This document shows, piece after piece, positions 1 to 8,554 of a stretch of DNA of 64,000 bases (positions are counted from its first letter, which is position 1; every line of letters begins with the position of its first letter). The notes beneath the pieces are model-generated. The model saw only the letters and a list, made by a program, of their open reading frames with translations. It was not told where the DNA came from and made no database searches. Location: NCBI RefSeq assembly GCF_010500925.1, contig NZ_QVMG01000020.1:1-64000 (forward strand), in the 5' to 3' direction. This stretch comes from Parabacteroides sp. 52. GTDB lineage: Bacteria > Bacteroidota > Bacteroidia > Bacteroidales > Tannerellaceae. The translations under genes were made by a program, and so were the position numbers.

Positions 1-195
1 GCAGTTTGAATTCTTTATAAATGTATATACCTTTTTTAGAATAACTGTTTATAGCTGTTTTCTATTGTGTACATGTTTGGTATTCATCGTGATAGTATAT
101 CGGACTGCATGATAACACATCAAACTGCTCCACCACCGGCTGAGCCGGCGGTCCCCCTCTTCTTATCCAAGAAGAGGAGCCAAGATAGTGCCAGT
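1..195 (+). mobile_element. MITE-like inverted-repeat element I (left end outside window)
   Basis: This stretch matches the element at 26939-27199 from about its base 65 onward, so roughly 64 bp of its left arm lie outside the window. Its right arm (about 120-195) ends in GATAGTGCCAGT and holds two nested hairpins: CCACCGG/CCGGCGG around a 5-base loop, and a CTCTTCTT/AAGAAGAG stem with a 4-base loop. There is no coding potential. The family is inferred from the three copies in this window; no transposase is nearby. Confidence 0.7.
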
Positions 196-239
196 CACTG
201 ATAATTAATTGTAAATTATAAATTGTAAATTATAATCTT

Positions 240-351
240 TCACGCTTCACTCATCACTCATCACTCATCACTCATCACTCATCACTCATCACTCATCACT
301 AAACACTTATCACTTATCACTAATAATTAATCGTTCATCGTTAATCGTTAA
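240..351. repeat. Heptamer repeat tract (TCACTCA / TCACTAA type)
   Basis: Seven-base units such as CACTCAT and CACTAAA run in tandem here, about eight of them nearly identical at 246-300. They are preceded by an AT-rich segment (about 200-238) that is the reverse complement of one found at 3240-3275 and 17090-17125. The tract lies at the 3' end of the minus-strand TPR gene. Related tracts occur at 3196-3290, 3418-3466 and 16978-17300. Confidence 0.8.
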
Positions 352-615
352 TTAATGATTATACATATCTTTATTGTAGAAGTTCAGGATATCGATCAAC
401 ATATTGTATGCCTGGTGAGCGGGGCTGTCCGGATTCAGTTCCATTGCCCGCAAATAATTATTGAGTGCCTGGCGGGTATCTCCTTGCTTACGGTAGGCGT
501 TTCCGCGCAGATACCAAGCCTCATCCGCATCTGCATTTGTCTCTATATACTGATCCAACAGGGTGATTGCTTCCGCCGTTTTGCCCTCATAGATGAGTTG
601 TTTGATTGTTTCCAT
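352..615 (-). CDS. Small tetratricopeptide-repeat protein
   Basis: An 87-residue protein with two helical TPR-like repeats: residues about 1-30 and 31-65 carry the A-W-Y-L-R-G-N-A-Y and A-L-N-N-Y-L-R-A-M-E-L-N-P patterns typical of TPR helices. Such proteins usually serve as protein-protein adaptors; no partner can be named. I chose the ATG at 615 rather than the longer frame from 687, because a TATATTTG box on the minus strand (633-640) places the transcript start close to 626. It has no signal peptide, so it is probably cytoplasmic. It is divergent from topA. Confidence 0.75.
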   Translation of the reverse strand: METIKQLIYEGKTAEAITLLDQYIETNADADEAWYLRGNAYRKQGDTRQALNNYLRAMELNPDSPAHQAYNMLIDILNFYNKDMYNH

Positions 616-842
616 ATTTTCTGTTTGTAGGACAAATATACTGTGTTCTATTGAAAAAAGCCTCCTTTCACGAGAAAGAACAAACACCGAAAAGACCTCT
701 CAAAACACACACGGCCATCTACTTAGAATACGCTTTCTAATTGTGTTACACGAAGTTAAAAAAGAGTTTTTTGGTACAGGTGGGCACTTACGTTAATTAT
801 TTATGTATTTTTGCAGTCGATTTCAAAAAAGCAAAAAGAGAT

Positions 843-3194
843 ATGCAAAAAAACTTGGTTATAGTGGAGTCCCCTGCAAAAGCAAAAACCATTGAGAAAT
901 TCCTGGGTAAGGATTTTAAGGTATTGTCGAGCTATGGACACATCCGGGATCTAAAAGCGAAAGAGTTCAGTATTGATGTAGAGCATAATTATACCCCTGA
1001 ATATGTGATACCTACCGACAAGAAGAAGTTGGTCTCCGAATTGAAAGGAGAAGCGAAAAAATCAGAAATGGTATGGCTCGCATCCGATGAGGACCGGGAA
1101 GGGGAAGCTATATCCTGGCATTTATTCGAAGCGCTGGACCTGAAACCGGAAAACACCAAACGTATCGTCTTTCATGAAATCACCAAGAATGCTATCTTAC
1201 ATGCCATAGAAACTCCGCGTGACATAAACATCGACCTGGTCAATGCGCAACAGGCCCGCCGGGTACTCGACCGTATTGTAGGTTTCGAACTCTCACCGAT
1301 CTTATGGAAAAAAGTAAAACCGGCCTTGTCTGCCGGTCGCGTGCAGTCCGTAGCTGTGCGGTTGATCGTCGAACGGGAACGGGAAATAAAAGATTTTGTC
1401 TCTGAAGCCGCCTTCCGGGTGATCGCCAATTTCATATTACCGGACGGTACGACCCTGTTGAAAGCGGAACTAAATAAACGATTCAAAGAACAAAAAGAGG
1501 TCGTTGCTTTTCTGGAATCATGCCAAAAGGCCTCCTTCACAATTGATGATATCACGAAGAAACCGGTAAAAAAGTCACCGGCACCTCCTTTTACCACCTC
1601 TACCCTGCAACAGGAAGCGGCGCGTAAATTAGGCTATTCGGTATCCCAAACGATGATGATCGCCCAACGTCTCTACGAATCCGGGTTTATCACCTATATG
1701 CGTACCGACTCGGTCAACCTGAGCAGCCTGGCATTAAACACAGCCAAAGACACTATCCTGAAAGAGTTTGGGGAAGAATATTACAAACTCCGCCAGTATC
1801 ACACCAAGAGCAAAGGGGCACAAGAAGCGCACGAGGCAATCCGCCCAACCTATATGGAACAAGCGGAGATCAGTGGCAATGCCCAGGAGAAAAAACTATA
1901 TGAACTCATCCGCAAACGCACGATAGCCAGTCAAATGGCAGATGCCGAATTGGAACGTACAACAATTTCCGTGGCAATCAGCGACAAGAAAGAGAAATTC
2001 GCTGCTACCGGCGAGGTGATTACTTTCGACGGTTTCCTTCAGGTTTATTACGAAAGCAATGACGACGAACACGAGAAAGAGGATAACGGCTTGCTTCCTC
2101 CGGTAAATCTACAGGACCAACTGGCGATGAAAGAGATTGTAGCAACAGAACGTTTCACCCAACGTCCTCCCCGTTATACCGAAGCCAGCCTGGTTCGCCG
2201 CATGGAAGAATTAGGCATCGGCCGACCGTCTACCTATGCACCAACGATTCATACGATACAAAATCGCGAATACGTACTGAAGGGAGACAAAGAAGGCACA
2301 GAACGCTCATATCGCATCCTGACCCTGACCCCCCATAATCTGAAAGAAAATACAAAAACCGAAATAGCCGGTGCAGACCGGAATAAGTTGATACCGACCG
2401 ATATAGGGACTGTCGTAAACGATTTCCTGATGGAGTATTTCCCCGATGTGATGGACTATAACTTTACCGCCAGCGTGGAAAAGGAATTCGACAGCATTGC
2501 CGAAGGGGAAATGGTATGGACAGAGGCGATTGATAAGTTCTATACCTTTTTCCATCCGATCGTAGACGAGGTCAAAGCGATCCGCACCGAACATAAGGTA
2601 GGTGAACGCCTGCTCGGCACGGACCCTAAAAGCGGCAAACCGGTATTCGTGAAAATAGGCCGCTACGGTCCTATTGCGCAGATCGGGCAAGCCAACCCGG
2701 AGGACAAAGAAGCTCCCAAGCCTCAGTTTGCCTCTCTGATGAAAGGACAATCCATTGAGACCATCAGCCTGGAAGAAGCACTCAAACTCTTTGACCTCCC
2801 CCGTACGGTGGGTGATTATAACGGCCAAACAGTGGTGGCGGCTGTCGGACGCTTCGGTCCCTTCCTCCGCTATGATGGCAAATTTACCTCTATACCGAAA
2901 CAGTTCAACCCCATCTCTATCACATTGGAAGAATCCATTGCTTTGATTGAAGAGAAACGCTTGAAGGACGAACAACGTTTCATCAAAAAGTTCGAAGAAG
3001 AGCCCGAGTTAGAGATTCTGAACGGAAGATACGGACCGTATATCGCTTATAAAAAGAAGAATTATAAAATCCCTAAAACCGTTTCCAACCCGGCTGAACT
3101 TACCCTGGAAGAAACCCGGCAGATCATCGCCGACGCAGACAAAGCTCCAGCAACGAAAAAACGAACGGCACGGAAGAAAAGCGGAGAAAAATAA
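843..3194 (+). CDS. topA: DNA topoisomerase I (type IA)
   Basis: A 783-residue type IA topoisomerase that relaxes negative supercoils through a transient 5'-phosphotyrosine link. The TOPRIM domain starts at residue 4 (VIVESPAKAKTIEKFLG) and has the acidic DEDREGE motif at 82-88. The catalytic tyrosine is Tyr285 in ITYMRTDS. Instead of cysteine zinc fingers the C-terminus carries three glycine-rich Topo-C repeats (GRYGPIAQIG, GRFGPFLRYDG, GRYGPYIAYKK) and a lysine-rich tail, as is usual in Bacteroidetes. The start is the ATG at 843; the frame is open from 741, but a TATTTTTG box at 806-813 puts transcription start after 815. Confidence 0.96.
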   Translation: MQKNLVIVESPAKAKTIEKFLGKDFKVLSSYGHIRDLKAKEFSIDVEHNYTPEYVIPTDKKKLVSELKGEAKKSEMVWLASDEDREGEAISWHLFEALDLKPENTKRIVFHEITKNAILHAIETPRDINIDLVNAQQARRVLDRIVGFELSPILWKKVKPALSAGRVQSVAVRLIVEREREIKDFVSEAAFRVIANFILPDGTTLLKAELNKRFKEQKEVVAFLESCQKASFTIDDITKKPVKKSPAPPFTTSTLQQEAARKLGYSVSQTMMIAQRLYESGFITYMRTDSVNLSSLALNTAKDTILKEFGEEYYKLRQYHTKSKGAQEAHEAIRPTYMEQAEISGNAQEKKLYELIRKRTIASQMADAELERTTISVAISDKKEKFAATGEVITFDGFLQVYYESNDDEHEKEDNGLLPPVNLQDQLAMKEIVATERFTQRPPRYTEASLVRRMEELGIGRPSTYAPTIHTIQNREYVLKGDKEGTERSYRILTLTPHNLKENTKTEIAGADRNKLIPTDIGTVVNDFLMEYFPDVMDYNFTASVEKEFDSIAEGEMVWTEAIDKFYTFFHPIVDEVKAIRTEHKVGERLLGTDPKSGKPVFVKIGRYGPIAQIGQANPEDKEAPKPQFASLMKGQSIETISLEEALKLFDLPRTVGDYNGQTVVAAVGRFGPFLRYDGKFTSIPKQFNPISITLEESIALIEEKRLKDEQRFIKKFEEEPELEILNGRYGPYIAYKKKNYKIPKTVSNPAELTLEETRQIIADADKAPATKKRTARKKSGEK

Positions 3195-3195
3195 G

Positions 3196-3290
3196 GGTTA
3201 ACGATTAACGATTAGTGTTTAGTGATGAGTGAAGCGTGAAAGATTATAATTTACAATTTATAATTAACAATTAATGTTTAGTGGTTAGTG
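3196..3290. repeat. Heptamer repeat tract plus AT-rich core, 3' of topA
   Basis: Units GATTAAC, GATTAGT, GTTTAGT, GATGAGT and GAAGCGT follow each other, then an AT-rich core (about 3240-3275), then TTTAGTGGTTAGTGG. The unit order and the core match those of the tract at 16978-17130 almost base for base. With the reverse-complement tract at 3418-3466 it brackets the terminator between topA and argS. Confidence 0.8.
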
Positions 3291-3328
3291 GTGACCGTTC
3301 CGGTCATTGGGGTATTCACAAAGACAAG

Positions 3329-3380
3329 AAAAAAGCAATCCCAACTGATTTGCAATAAATCAGTTGGGATTGCTTTTTTT
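3329..3380. terminator. Bidirectional terminator between topA and argS
   Basis: A perfect 17-bp stem (3335-3351 with 3357-3373) has a 5-base loop, A-run on the left and T-run (3374-3380) on the right. It can end topA on the plus strand and argS on the minus strand. Confidence 0.92.
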
Positions 3381-3417
3381 CTATTAATTACTGATAAGAA
3401 CTTCAGAGTCGCTTGCG

Positions 3418-3466
3418 ACCATCATTCATCACTAATCACTAAACACTAATCATTAATCGTTAATTT
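3418..3466. repeat. Heptamer repeat tract, reverse orientation, 3' of argS
   Basis: ATCACTA and AACACTA units run up to the argS stop codon. They are the reverse complement of the units at 3196-3235, so the two tracts form a long imperfect inverted repeat around the terminator. Confidence 0.75.
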
Positions 3467-3468
3467 TC

Positions 3469-5262
3469 TTACATTCTTTCCGGCACTTCGATTCCCAACA
3501 AAGACATACCGGATTTAACCACCTTGGCTACATTGAGAGAAAGAACAAGACGCAGGTTTTGCACATCCGCATTCTCTTCCCGCAAAATGGAGAAATCATG
3601 ATAAAACTGATTGTACTCTTTCACCAGGTCATATATATAATTAGCAATCAAGGCAGGGCTATACTCTTTTCCCGCTTCCTGCACCACAGAGGCATAAGCG
3701 GCAAGCAGTTGGATCAAGCCTTCTTCTTTCTCCGAAAGAGCAACCGAAACAGGCAATTCCTCCTTTAAGGCAATACCCTGTTCGTGGGCTTTACGCAATA
3801 CGGAGCGTATACGTGCATAGGTATACTGAATAAAGGGACCCGTATTTCCATTAAAGTCAATAGACTCTTTCGGGTTAAAGGTCATATTCTTCCGCGGGTC
3901 GACCTTGAGAATAAAATATTTCAGTGATCCCAGACCGACAATGCGGGAGATATCATCTGCTTCCGCCGGACTCATCTCATCCAGTTTGCCCAACTCCTGA
4001 GATACTTCATGAGCCGTCCGTATCATCTCCGCCATCAGGTCGTCTGCATCAACCACAGTGCCTTCGCGGCTCTTCATCTTTCCTTCCGGCAATTCAACCA
4101 TGCCATAAGAGAAATGAACCAACCCTTTGCCAAAAGCAAATCCCAGTTTATCCAACAGAATAGAAAGAACCTGGAAATGATAATTCTGCTCATTGCCGAC
4201 AACATAGATCATCTTGTCAATCGGATAATCATCAAAACGTAATTTAGCCGTTCCGATATCCTGTGTCATATAAACCGATGTACCGTCCGAACGAAGAAGC
4301 AACTTCTCATCCAAACCATCGGCTGTCAGATCCGCCCATACCGAACCATCTTCTCGCCGATAGAAAACACCCTTATCAAGGCCTTCCAATACTTTGTCTT
4401 TTCCTTCCAGATAAGTCTGAGATTCATAATAGATCTTATCAAAATCAACGCCCATCATCTTATAGGTCTCATCGAAACCAGCATACACCCAACTGTTCAT
4501 CCGCTCCCAAAGGGCATATACTTCCGGGTCACCGGCCTCCCACTGACGAAGCATCTCACGCGCTTCAGCCATCAGGGACGACTGTGCCTCGGCCTCTTCT
4601 TTCTTCAGTCCTTTTGCTTCCAGCTCTTTGAGTTCCTGTTTATAATGTTTGTCGAACAAGACGTAGAAATCTCCAATCAGATGATCCCCTTTCTTCCCGG
4701 TGGATTCGGGTGTAACCCCATCTCCCCATTTCTGCCAGGCAAGCATCGATTTACAAATATGTATGCCCCGATCATTGACAATATTCGTTTTCACGACCTT
4801 ATAACCATTAGCTTTCATTATCTCCGCCAAGCTATAACCCAATAGGTTGTTGCGGACATGTCCCAAATGAAGAGGTTTGTTCGTATTCGGAGAAGAATAC
4901 TCGATCATCACCAGCGAGGAATCGTCCGTAACAGGAACAATGCCATAGGCGGGCTGGCCATGAACCGCATTCAACAAGTCTATCCAGACAGAGGACGCTA
5001 TCGTCAGATTCAAAAACCCTTTGATAACATTAAATGCAGAAACGGAAGGTTCATTGGCTACCAGGTACTCTCCGATCTCCTGCGCCGTCAGCTCGGGAGA
5101 CTTTTTAGAAATACGCAGGAAAGGAAAAACAACCAGGGTCAGATGCCCTTTAAATTCTTTTTTCGTTTTTTGCAACTGTACCGTTTTTTCATCAATAGCA
5201 ACGCCATACAATTGCTTGATAGCTTTTATTATCGCTACAGTAATCTGTTGTTCAACAACCAT
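3469..5262 (-). CDS. argS: Arginyl-tRNA synthetase
   Basis: A 597-residue class I aminoacyl-tRNA synthetase that charges tRNA-Arg. The N-terminal additional domain (about 1-110) is followed by the HIGH motif as HLGH at 132-135 in SSPNTNKPLHLGHVRNN, and a KMSKS-type loop as EGKMKSREGT. The C-terminal DALR anticodon-binding helices are visible (FIQYTYARIRSVLRKA onward). The ATG at 5262 is preferred over 5307 because a TACCTTTG box on the minus strand at 5297-5304 would place the transcript start inside the longer frame. The box touches the end of the HU terminator, so argS has its own promoter. Confidence 0.96.
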   Translation of the reverse strand: MVVEQQITVAIIKAIKQLYGVAIDEKTVQLQKTKKEFKGHLTLVVFPFLRISKKSPELTAQEIGEYLVANEPSVSAFNVIKGFLNLTIASSVWIDLLNAVHGQPAYGIVPVTDDSSLVMIEYSSPNTNKPLHLGHVRNNLLGYSLAEIMKANGYKVVKTNIVNDRGIHICKSMLAWQKWGDGVTPESTGKKGDHLIGDFYVLFDKHYKQELKELEAKGLKKEEAEAQSSLMAEAREMLRQWEAGDPEVYALWERMNSWVYAGFDETYKMMGVDFDKIYYESQTYLEGKDKVLEGLDKGVFYRREDGSVWADLTADGLDEKLLLRSDGTSVYMTQDIGTAKLRFDDYPIDKMIYVVGNEQNYHFQVLSILLDKLGFAFGKGLVHFSYGMVELPEGKMKSREGTVVDADDLMAEMIRTAHEVSQELGKLDEMSPAEADDISRIVGLGSLKYFILKVDPRKNMTFNPKESIDFNGNTGPFIQYTYARIRSVLRKAHEQGIALKEELPVSVALSEKEEGLIQLLAAYASVVQEAGKEYSPALIANYIYDLVKEYNQFYHDFSILREENADVQNLRLVLSLNVAKVVKSGMSLLGIEVPERM

Positions 5263-5303
5263 ATTCTTTGTTTTTGTGATCGGATTTATTTCGGCGCAAA
5301 GGT

Positions 5304-5336
5304 ACAAAAAAAAGGATACAATTCGATTGTATCCTT
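5304..5336 (-). terminator. Terminator of the HU gene
   Basis: A perfect 11-bp stem (5312-5322 with 5326-5336) has a 3-base loop. On the minus strand it is followed by a run of T, so it ends transcription coming from the HU gene just before the argS promoter. Confidence 0.92.
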
Positions 5337-5361
5337 CCCAAATAAAGCAAGTTTGACTTAC

Positions 5362-5634
5362 TTACTTCACAATGTCACTTAGTTCTGAACCAGCCTTGAA
5401 CTTAACTGTTTTCCGTGCAGGAATGTCAATAGGTTGTTTGGTCTTAGGATTCACTCCTTTACGAGCGGACTTCTGAGCTACACTGAAAGAGCCAAAACCG
5501 AGTAAGGCCACTTTACCACCAGCTTTTAATTCGTTAGATACAGTGTCAACAAAGGCTTCCACAGCTTTTTTGGCATCCACTTTACTTAATCCTGCTTTCT
5601 CGGATACAGCGTTAATAAATTCTGTTTTGTTCAT
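5362..5634 (-). CDS. HU-family DNA-binding protein
   Basis: A 90-residue histone-like protein of normal HU length. It begins MNKTEFINAVSEKAGLSKVD and carries the conserved beta-arm region around GFGSFSVAQKSARKGVNPKT, where the proline at the arm tip intercalates DNA. It would bend and compact the nucleoid as a dimer. It is transcribed alone from a near-consensus promoter at 5689-5718, with a strong terminator at 5304-5336. Confidence 0.95.
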   Translation of the reverse strand: MNKTEFINAVSEKAGLSKVDAKKAVEAFVDTVSNELKAGGKVALLGFGSFSVAQKSARKGVNPKTKQPIDIPARKTVKFKAGSELSDIVK

Positions 5635-5688
5635 GATGGTTTGATAGTTAATATATTAAACAATTCTAATATTTCCCATTGCTGGCAT

Positions 5689-5718
5689 CAAATGTATCAT
5701 AATTTTGATATATCACAA
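5689..5718 (-). promoter_or_regulatory. Bacteroidetes-type promoter of HU
   Basis: On the minus strand TTTG (5715-5718) is followed after 18 bp by TACATTTG (5689-5696), a good match to TTTG-N19-TAnnTTTG. A plus-strand TACCTTTG at 5792-5799 probably serves the rhomboid gene that starts at 5822. Confidence 0.8.
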
Positions 5719-5821
5719 AAAAAACGTTCTCTTTTTTTATTGGTTTTCTATGTTTTACTAATTTTTGTCCTGAAAACAATCAAAATATCCTTACCTTTGC
5801 CTCAAATCAATGTGAAAATCT

Positions 5822-6583
5822 ATGAATCAAAACGGTTCCGGGTTCTTAAACAGCATTCCCGCGGTTACAAAAAACCTGATTATCATAAACCTCCTTTTGT
5901 GGGTTGCCAGCCTTGTCTTTCTCAAATGGGGAGTTGACCTGACACAATTATTAGGTCTCCACCTGCCTGGTTCTCAGGGCTTCTGGCCTCATCAGTTTAT
6001 TACGTACATGTTTATGCATGATACCCACTCGCTCTCACATGTATTTTTCAATATGTTTGCGGTATATATGTTTGGACGCGTACTGGAAAATGTATGGGGA
6101 TCCAAGCGCTTTCTTACGTTCTATATGGTGAGTGGGATCGGAGCCGGATTAATCAATCTTTTGGTGATTTATATCCGCCTGAAATACCTGGCAAACGGCC
6201 TGCCTCCAGAAGCCATCAGTGATCTTTTAGTGAATGGGGCAGAAGTCCTTCACCAGGGAATGAATTATTCGGATCCGGTACTTGCGAATCTGAATCTTTT
6301 GATGAATCAGACGACGGTAGGCGCTTCCGGAGCGGTGTTCGGCATCTTATTGGCTTTTGGCATGCTCTTTCCCAACGTTCCTCTATTCCTTATGTTTATC
6401 CCTATTCCCATCAAAGCCAAATATTTTGTATTGGGGTATGGCCTTGTCGAATTGTTCCTGGGCTTTTCCAATCCGGGCGACAATGTAGCTCATTTTGCCC
6501 ATTTAGGAGGTATGTTATTCGGCTTTTTCATGATCCGTTACTGGAAAAAGAAGGACGCAAAAAATGGACGGTATTTTTACTAA
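5822..6583 (+). CDS. Rhomboid-family intramembrane serine protease
   Basis: A 253-residue polytopic membrane protein. The catalytic serine is Ser169 in the GASGAVFG motif and the partner histidine is His227 in HFAHLGG; a conserved histidine before an asparagine occurs at SHVFFNM (73-78). Six hydrophobic segments fit the rhomboid core. Rhomboids cut single-pass membrane proteins inside the bilayer; the substrate is unknown. It overlaps the next gene, also a rhomboid, by 20 bp, so the two are co-translated. The insertion between segments 2 and 4 (residues about 118-165) is longer than in small bacterial rhomboids. Confidence 0.92.
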   Translation: MNQNGSGFLNSIPAVTKNLIIINLLLWVASLVFLKWGVDLTQLLGLHLPGSQGFWPHQFITYMFMHDTHSLSHVFFNMFAVYMFGRVLENVWGSKRFLTFYMVSGIGAGLINLLVIYIRLKYLANGLPPEAISDLLVNGAEVLHQGMNYSDPVLANLNLLMNQTTVGASGAVFGILLAFGMLFPNVPLFLMFIPIPIKAKYFVLGYGLVELFLGFSNPGDNVAHFAHLGGMLFGFFMIRYWKKKDAKNGRYFY

Positions 6584-7442
6584 TCTGAAACAAACATTTC
6601 GCTCGGGTAATATCCTGGCAAAACTGATTTACATCAATATCGGACTCTTTTTATTGATCCGGCTGACAGATGTATTGTTCCTATTGTTCAACTTAAGCGG
6701 CATCTCTCTTTTGTCGTTTCTGCAGTTGCCCTCTTCTGCGGAGCTTCTCTTATTCAAACCATGGACTCTCTTCTCTTATATGTTCACCCACTATGATTTC
6801 CTGCATATTTTGTTTAATATGTTATGGCTCTACTGGTTCGGTGGCTTGTTTCTTCAGTTCTTTAATGAACGACAGTTGGGCGGACTCTATGTACTAGGCG
6901 GAATAGCCGGGGGACTTCTTTTCATGGTGGCATACAATATATTCCCTTATTTCAGTACGGCTTCCGCCAACAGCTTCCTTATGGGAGCATCGGCCTCTGT
7001 CATGGCCATCGTTTTTGCCGTCTCTTTCTATCGCAAAGAATACGAGATCCATCTTTTATTGATCGGACGCATACAACTGATATACCTGGCCCTCTTTACG
7101 CTTATCCTGGATCTATTGGCTATCACCTCCACCAACGCAGGAGGCCATATCGCCCATATAGGAGGCGCTTTGTTAGGAATAGGGTTTGCCTCCCTCATCC
7201 AATCAGGTAAAGACATGACGACTCCTGTCAATCGTTTTATCGATTGGATAGTCAATTGGGGCAAACCCAAACCCAAGATGCGGGTCACCTACAAACGGAA
7301 AGAAACAGACCAGGAATACAATGCCCGTAAACATCAGGAAAGCCAGGACCTGGATGCGATCCTGGACAAACTGAAACGTTCGGGATACGACAGCCTGTCT
7401 GCCGAGGAAAAAAAGAAACTGTTTGATGCCAGTAAGAAATAA
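6564..7442 (+). CDS. Second rhomboid-family protease with cytoplasmic tail
   Basis: A 292-residue membrane protein. The catalytic serine is Ser143 in GASASVMA, where the usual glycine after the serine is alanine, and the histidine is His198 in HIAHIGG. The last 80 residues (about 215-292) are charged and soluble, ending in a helical tail with EEKKKLFDASKK, as in many Bacteroidetes rhomboids. The start ATG at 6564 lies inside the upstream rhomboid gene. The pair may form a hetero-complex or act in sequence; that is inference. Because both Ser and His are present I take it to be active. Confidence 0.9.
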   Translation: MDGIFTNLKQTFRSGNILAKLIYINIGLFLLIRLTDVLFLLFNLSGISLLSFLQLPSSAELLLFKPWTLFSYMFTHYDFLHILFNMLWLYWFGGLFLQFFNERQLGGLYVLGGIAGGLLFMVAYNIFPYFSTASANSFLMGASASVMAIVFAVSFYRKEYEIHLLLIGRIQLIYLALFTLILDLLAITSTNAGGHIAHIGGALLGIGFASLIQSGKDMTTPVNRFIDWIVNWGKPKPKMRVTYKRKETDQEYNARKHQESQDLDAILDKLKRSGYDSLSAEEKKKLFDASKK

Positions 7443-7449
7443 ATCGACG

Positions 7450-8550
7450 ATGAAATTGCTACGTACCCTTTTGCATATTTTATTCGCGGCAACCAATATA
7501 GGCGTAATCATCCTATTTGTCTTATCTGCCTATTCGGATCATATCTCTCCGGATAAAAGCATCTCTTTTGCCTATCTCGGCTTGGCATTCCCTGTCTTTT
7601 TCACGCTGAACATCTGCTTTGCTGTCTATTGGGCCATTGCCCGCAAGTGGAAATTACTGCTTGTCAGCCTATGCGCCTTTGTTCTTTGCTGGATACCCAT
7701 CACACATTATTTCCCTTTTCACCAAAGAGTCAAAACACTTCCTCAGGAAAATGTGATAAAGGTGTTGACCTACAATGTGATGAATTTCGCAGGCAAGGCT
7801 CACACCCGCAAATCACCGAACCGGATCATCGAATACATTGCCCAATCGAATGCCGACATCGTTTGTTTACAAGAATATACAGTAGAAAGATCAGGAGAGA
7901 ACCTAACCTCCGACGTTGTCTTCAAAGCATTGAAAATGTACCCCTATAAATCCGTGATCGAATTAAACTCCACCCGGTACGGCATCTCCGGCCTGGCGGT
8001 ATTCTCCAAGTTCCCGATCTCCCATTCGCGCAAAATCAAATACAACAGCAAATACAACGGATCGTCTGTTCATGAATTGAATGTAAATGGCAAAAAACTC
8101 ATACTGGTAAACAATCACCTGGAATCATTCAAACTCACCCTCAAAGACCGCACACAATATTCCAGTCTGATCAAATCATTTGACACGGATATACTGAATG
8201 AAATAAAAGGGACCTTTCATAGTAAACTAGGCCCCGCCTTCCTGTTACGGGCCAAACAAGCTGAGTTGGTTGCGGATGTAATTCAAAAGGCAAAAGGCGA
8301 TTATATATTGGTTTGCGGAGACTTCAACGATACCCCCATATCCTATGCGCATCGGGTGATGCAGGGGGATTTGACAGACGCTTTTGTGGCTTCCGGCAAA
8401 GGTATGGGAGTCACCTACAATCAGAACCTCTTCCTTTTTCGCATTGACAACATACTGCATTCTTCCAATATCACACCTTTTAACTGCACGGTGGATCAGG
8501 TGAAGTATTCCGACCACTACCCTATGTGGTGTCACCTGCAGTTGAACTAA
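7450..8550 (+). CDS. Membrane-anchored endonuclease/exonuclease/phosphatase-family protein
   Basis: A 366-residue protein with three hydrophobic segments at the N-terminus (about 5-25, 38-58, 65-85) followed by an EEP-fold domain. Visible motifs are LTYNVMNF, IVCLQEY with the metal-binding Glu, NNHLES, CGDFNDTP and the terminal SDHYPM with the catalytic His. The family includes metal-dependent nucleases, sphingomyelinases and phosphoinositide phosphatases; substrate cannot be told. The frame is open from 7423, but the ATG at 7450 avoids overlap with the rhomboid stop and starts directly before the first hydrophobic segment. It is the third gene of the rhomboid operon. Confidence 0.88.
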   Translation: MKLLRTLLHILFAATNIGVIILFVLSAYSDHISPDKSISFAYLGLAFPVFFTLNICFAVYWAIARKWKLLLVSLCAFVLCWIPITHYFPFHQRVKTLPQENVIKVLTYNVMNFAGKAHTRKSPNRIIEYIAQSNADIVCLQEYTVERSGENLTSDVVFKALKMYPYKSVIELNSTRYGISGLAVFSKFPISHSRKIKYNSKYNGSSVHELNVNGKKLILVNNHLESFKLTLKDRTQYSSLIKSFDTDILNEIKGTFHSKLGPAFLLRAKQAELVADVIQKAKGDYILVCGDFNDTPISYAHRVMQGDLTDAFVASGKGMGVTYNQNLFLFRIDNILHSSNITPFNCTVDQVKYSDHYPMWCHLQLN

Positions 8551-8554
8551 AAAG

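Noticed and set aside
355-630. Plus-strand reading frame opposite the TPR gene
   Set aside because: It is the antisense shadow of a clear TPR coding region and shows no family features.
2307-2975. Long minus-strand frame inside topA
   Set aside because: It is antisense to conserved topoisomerase sequence and has no recognisable domain; a codon-use shadow.
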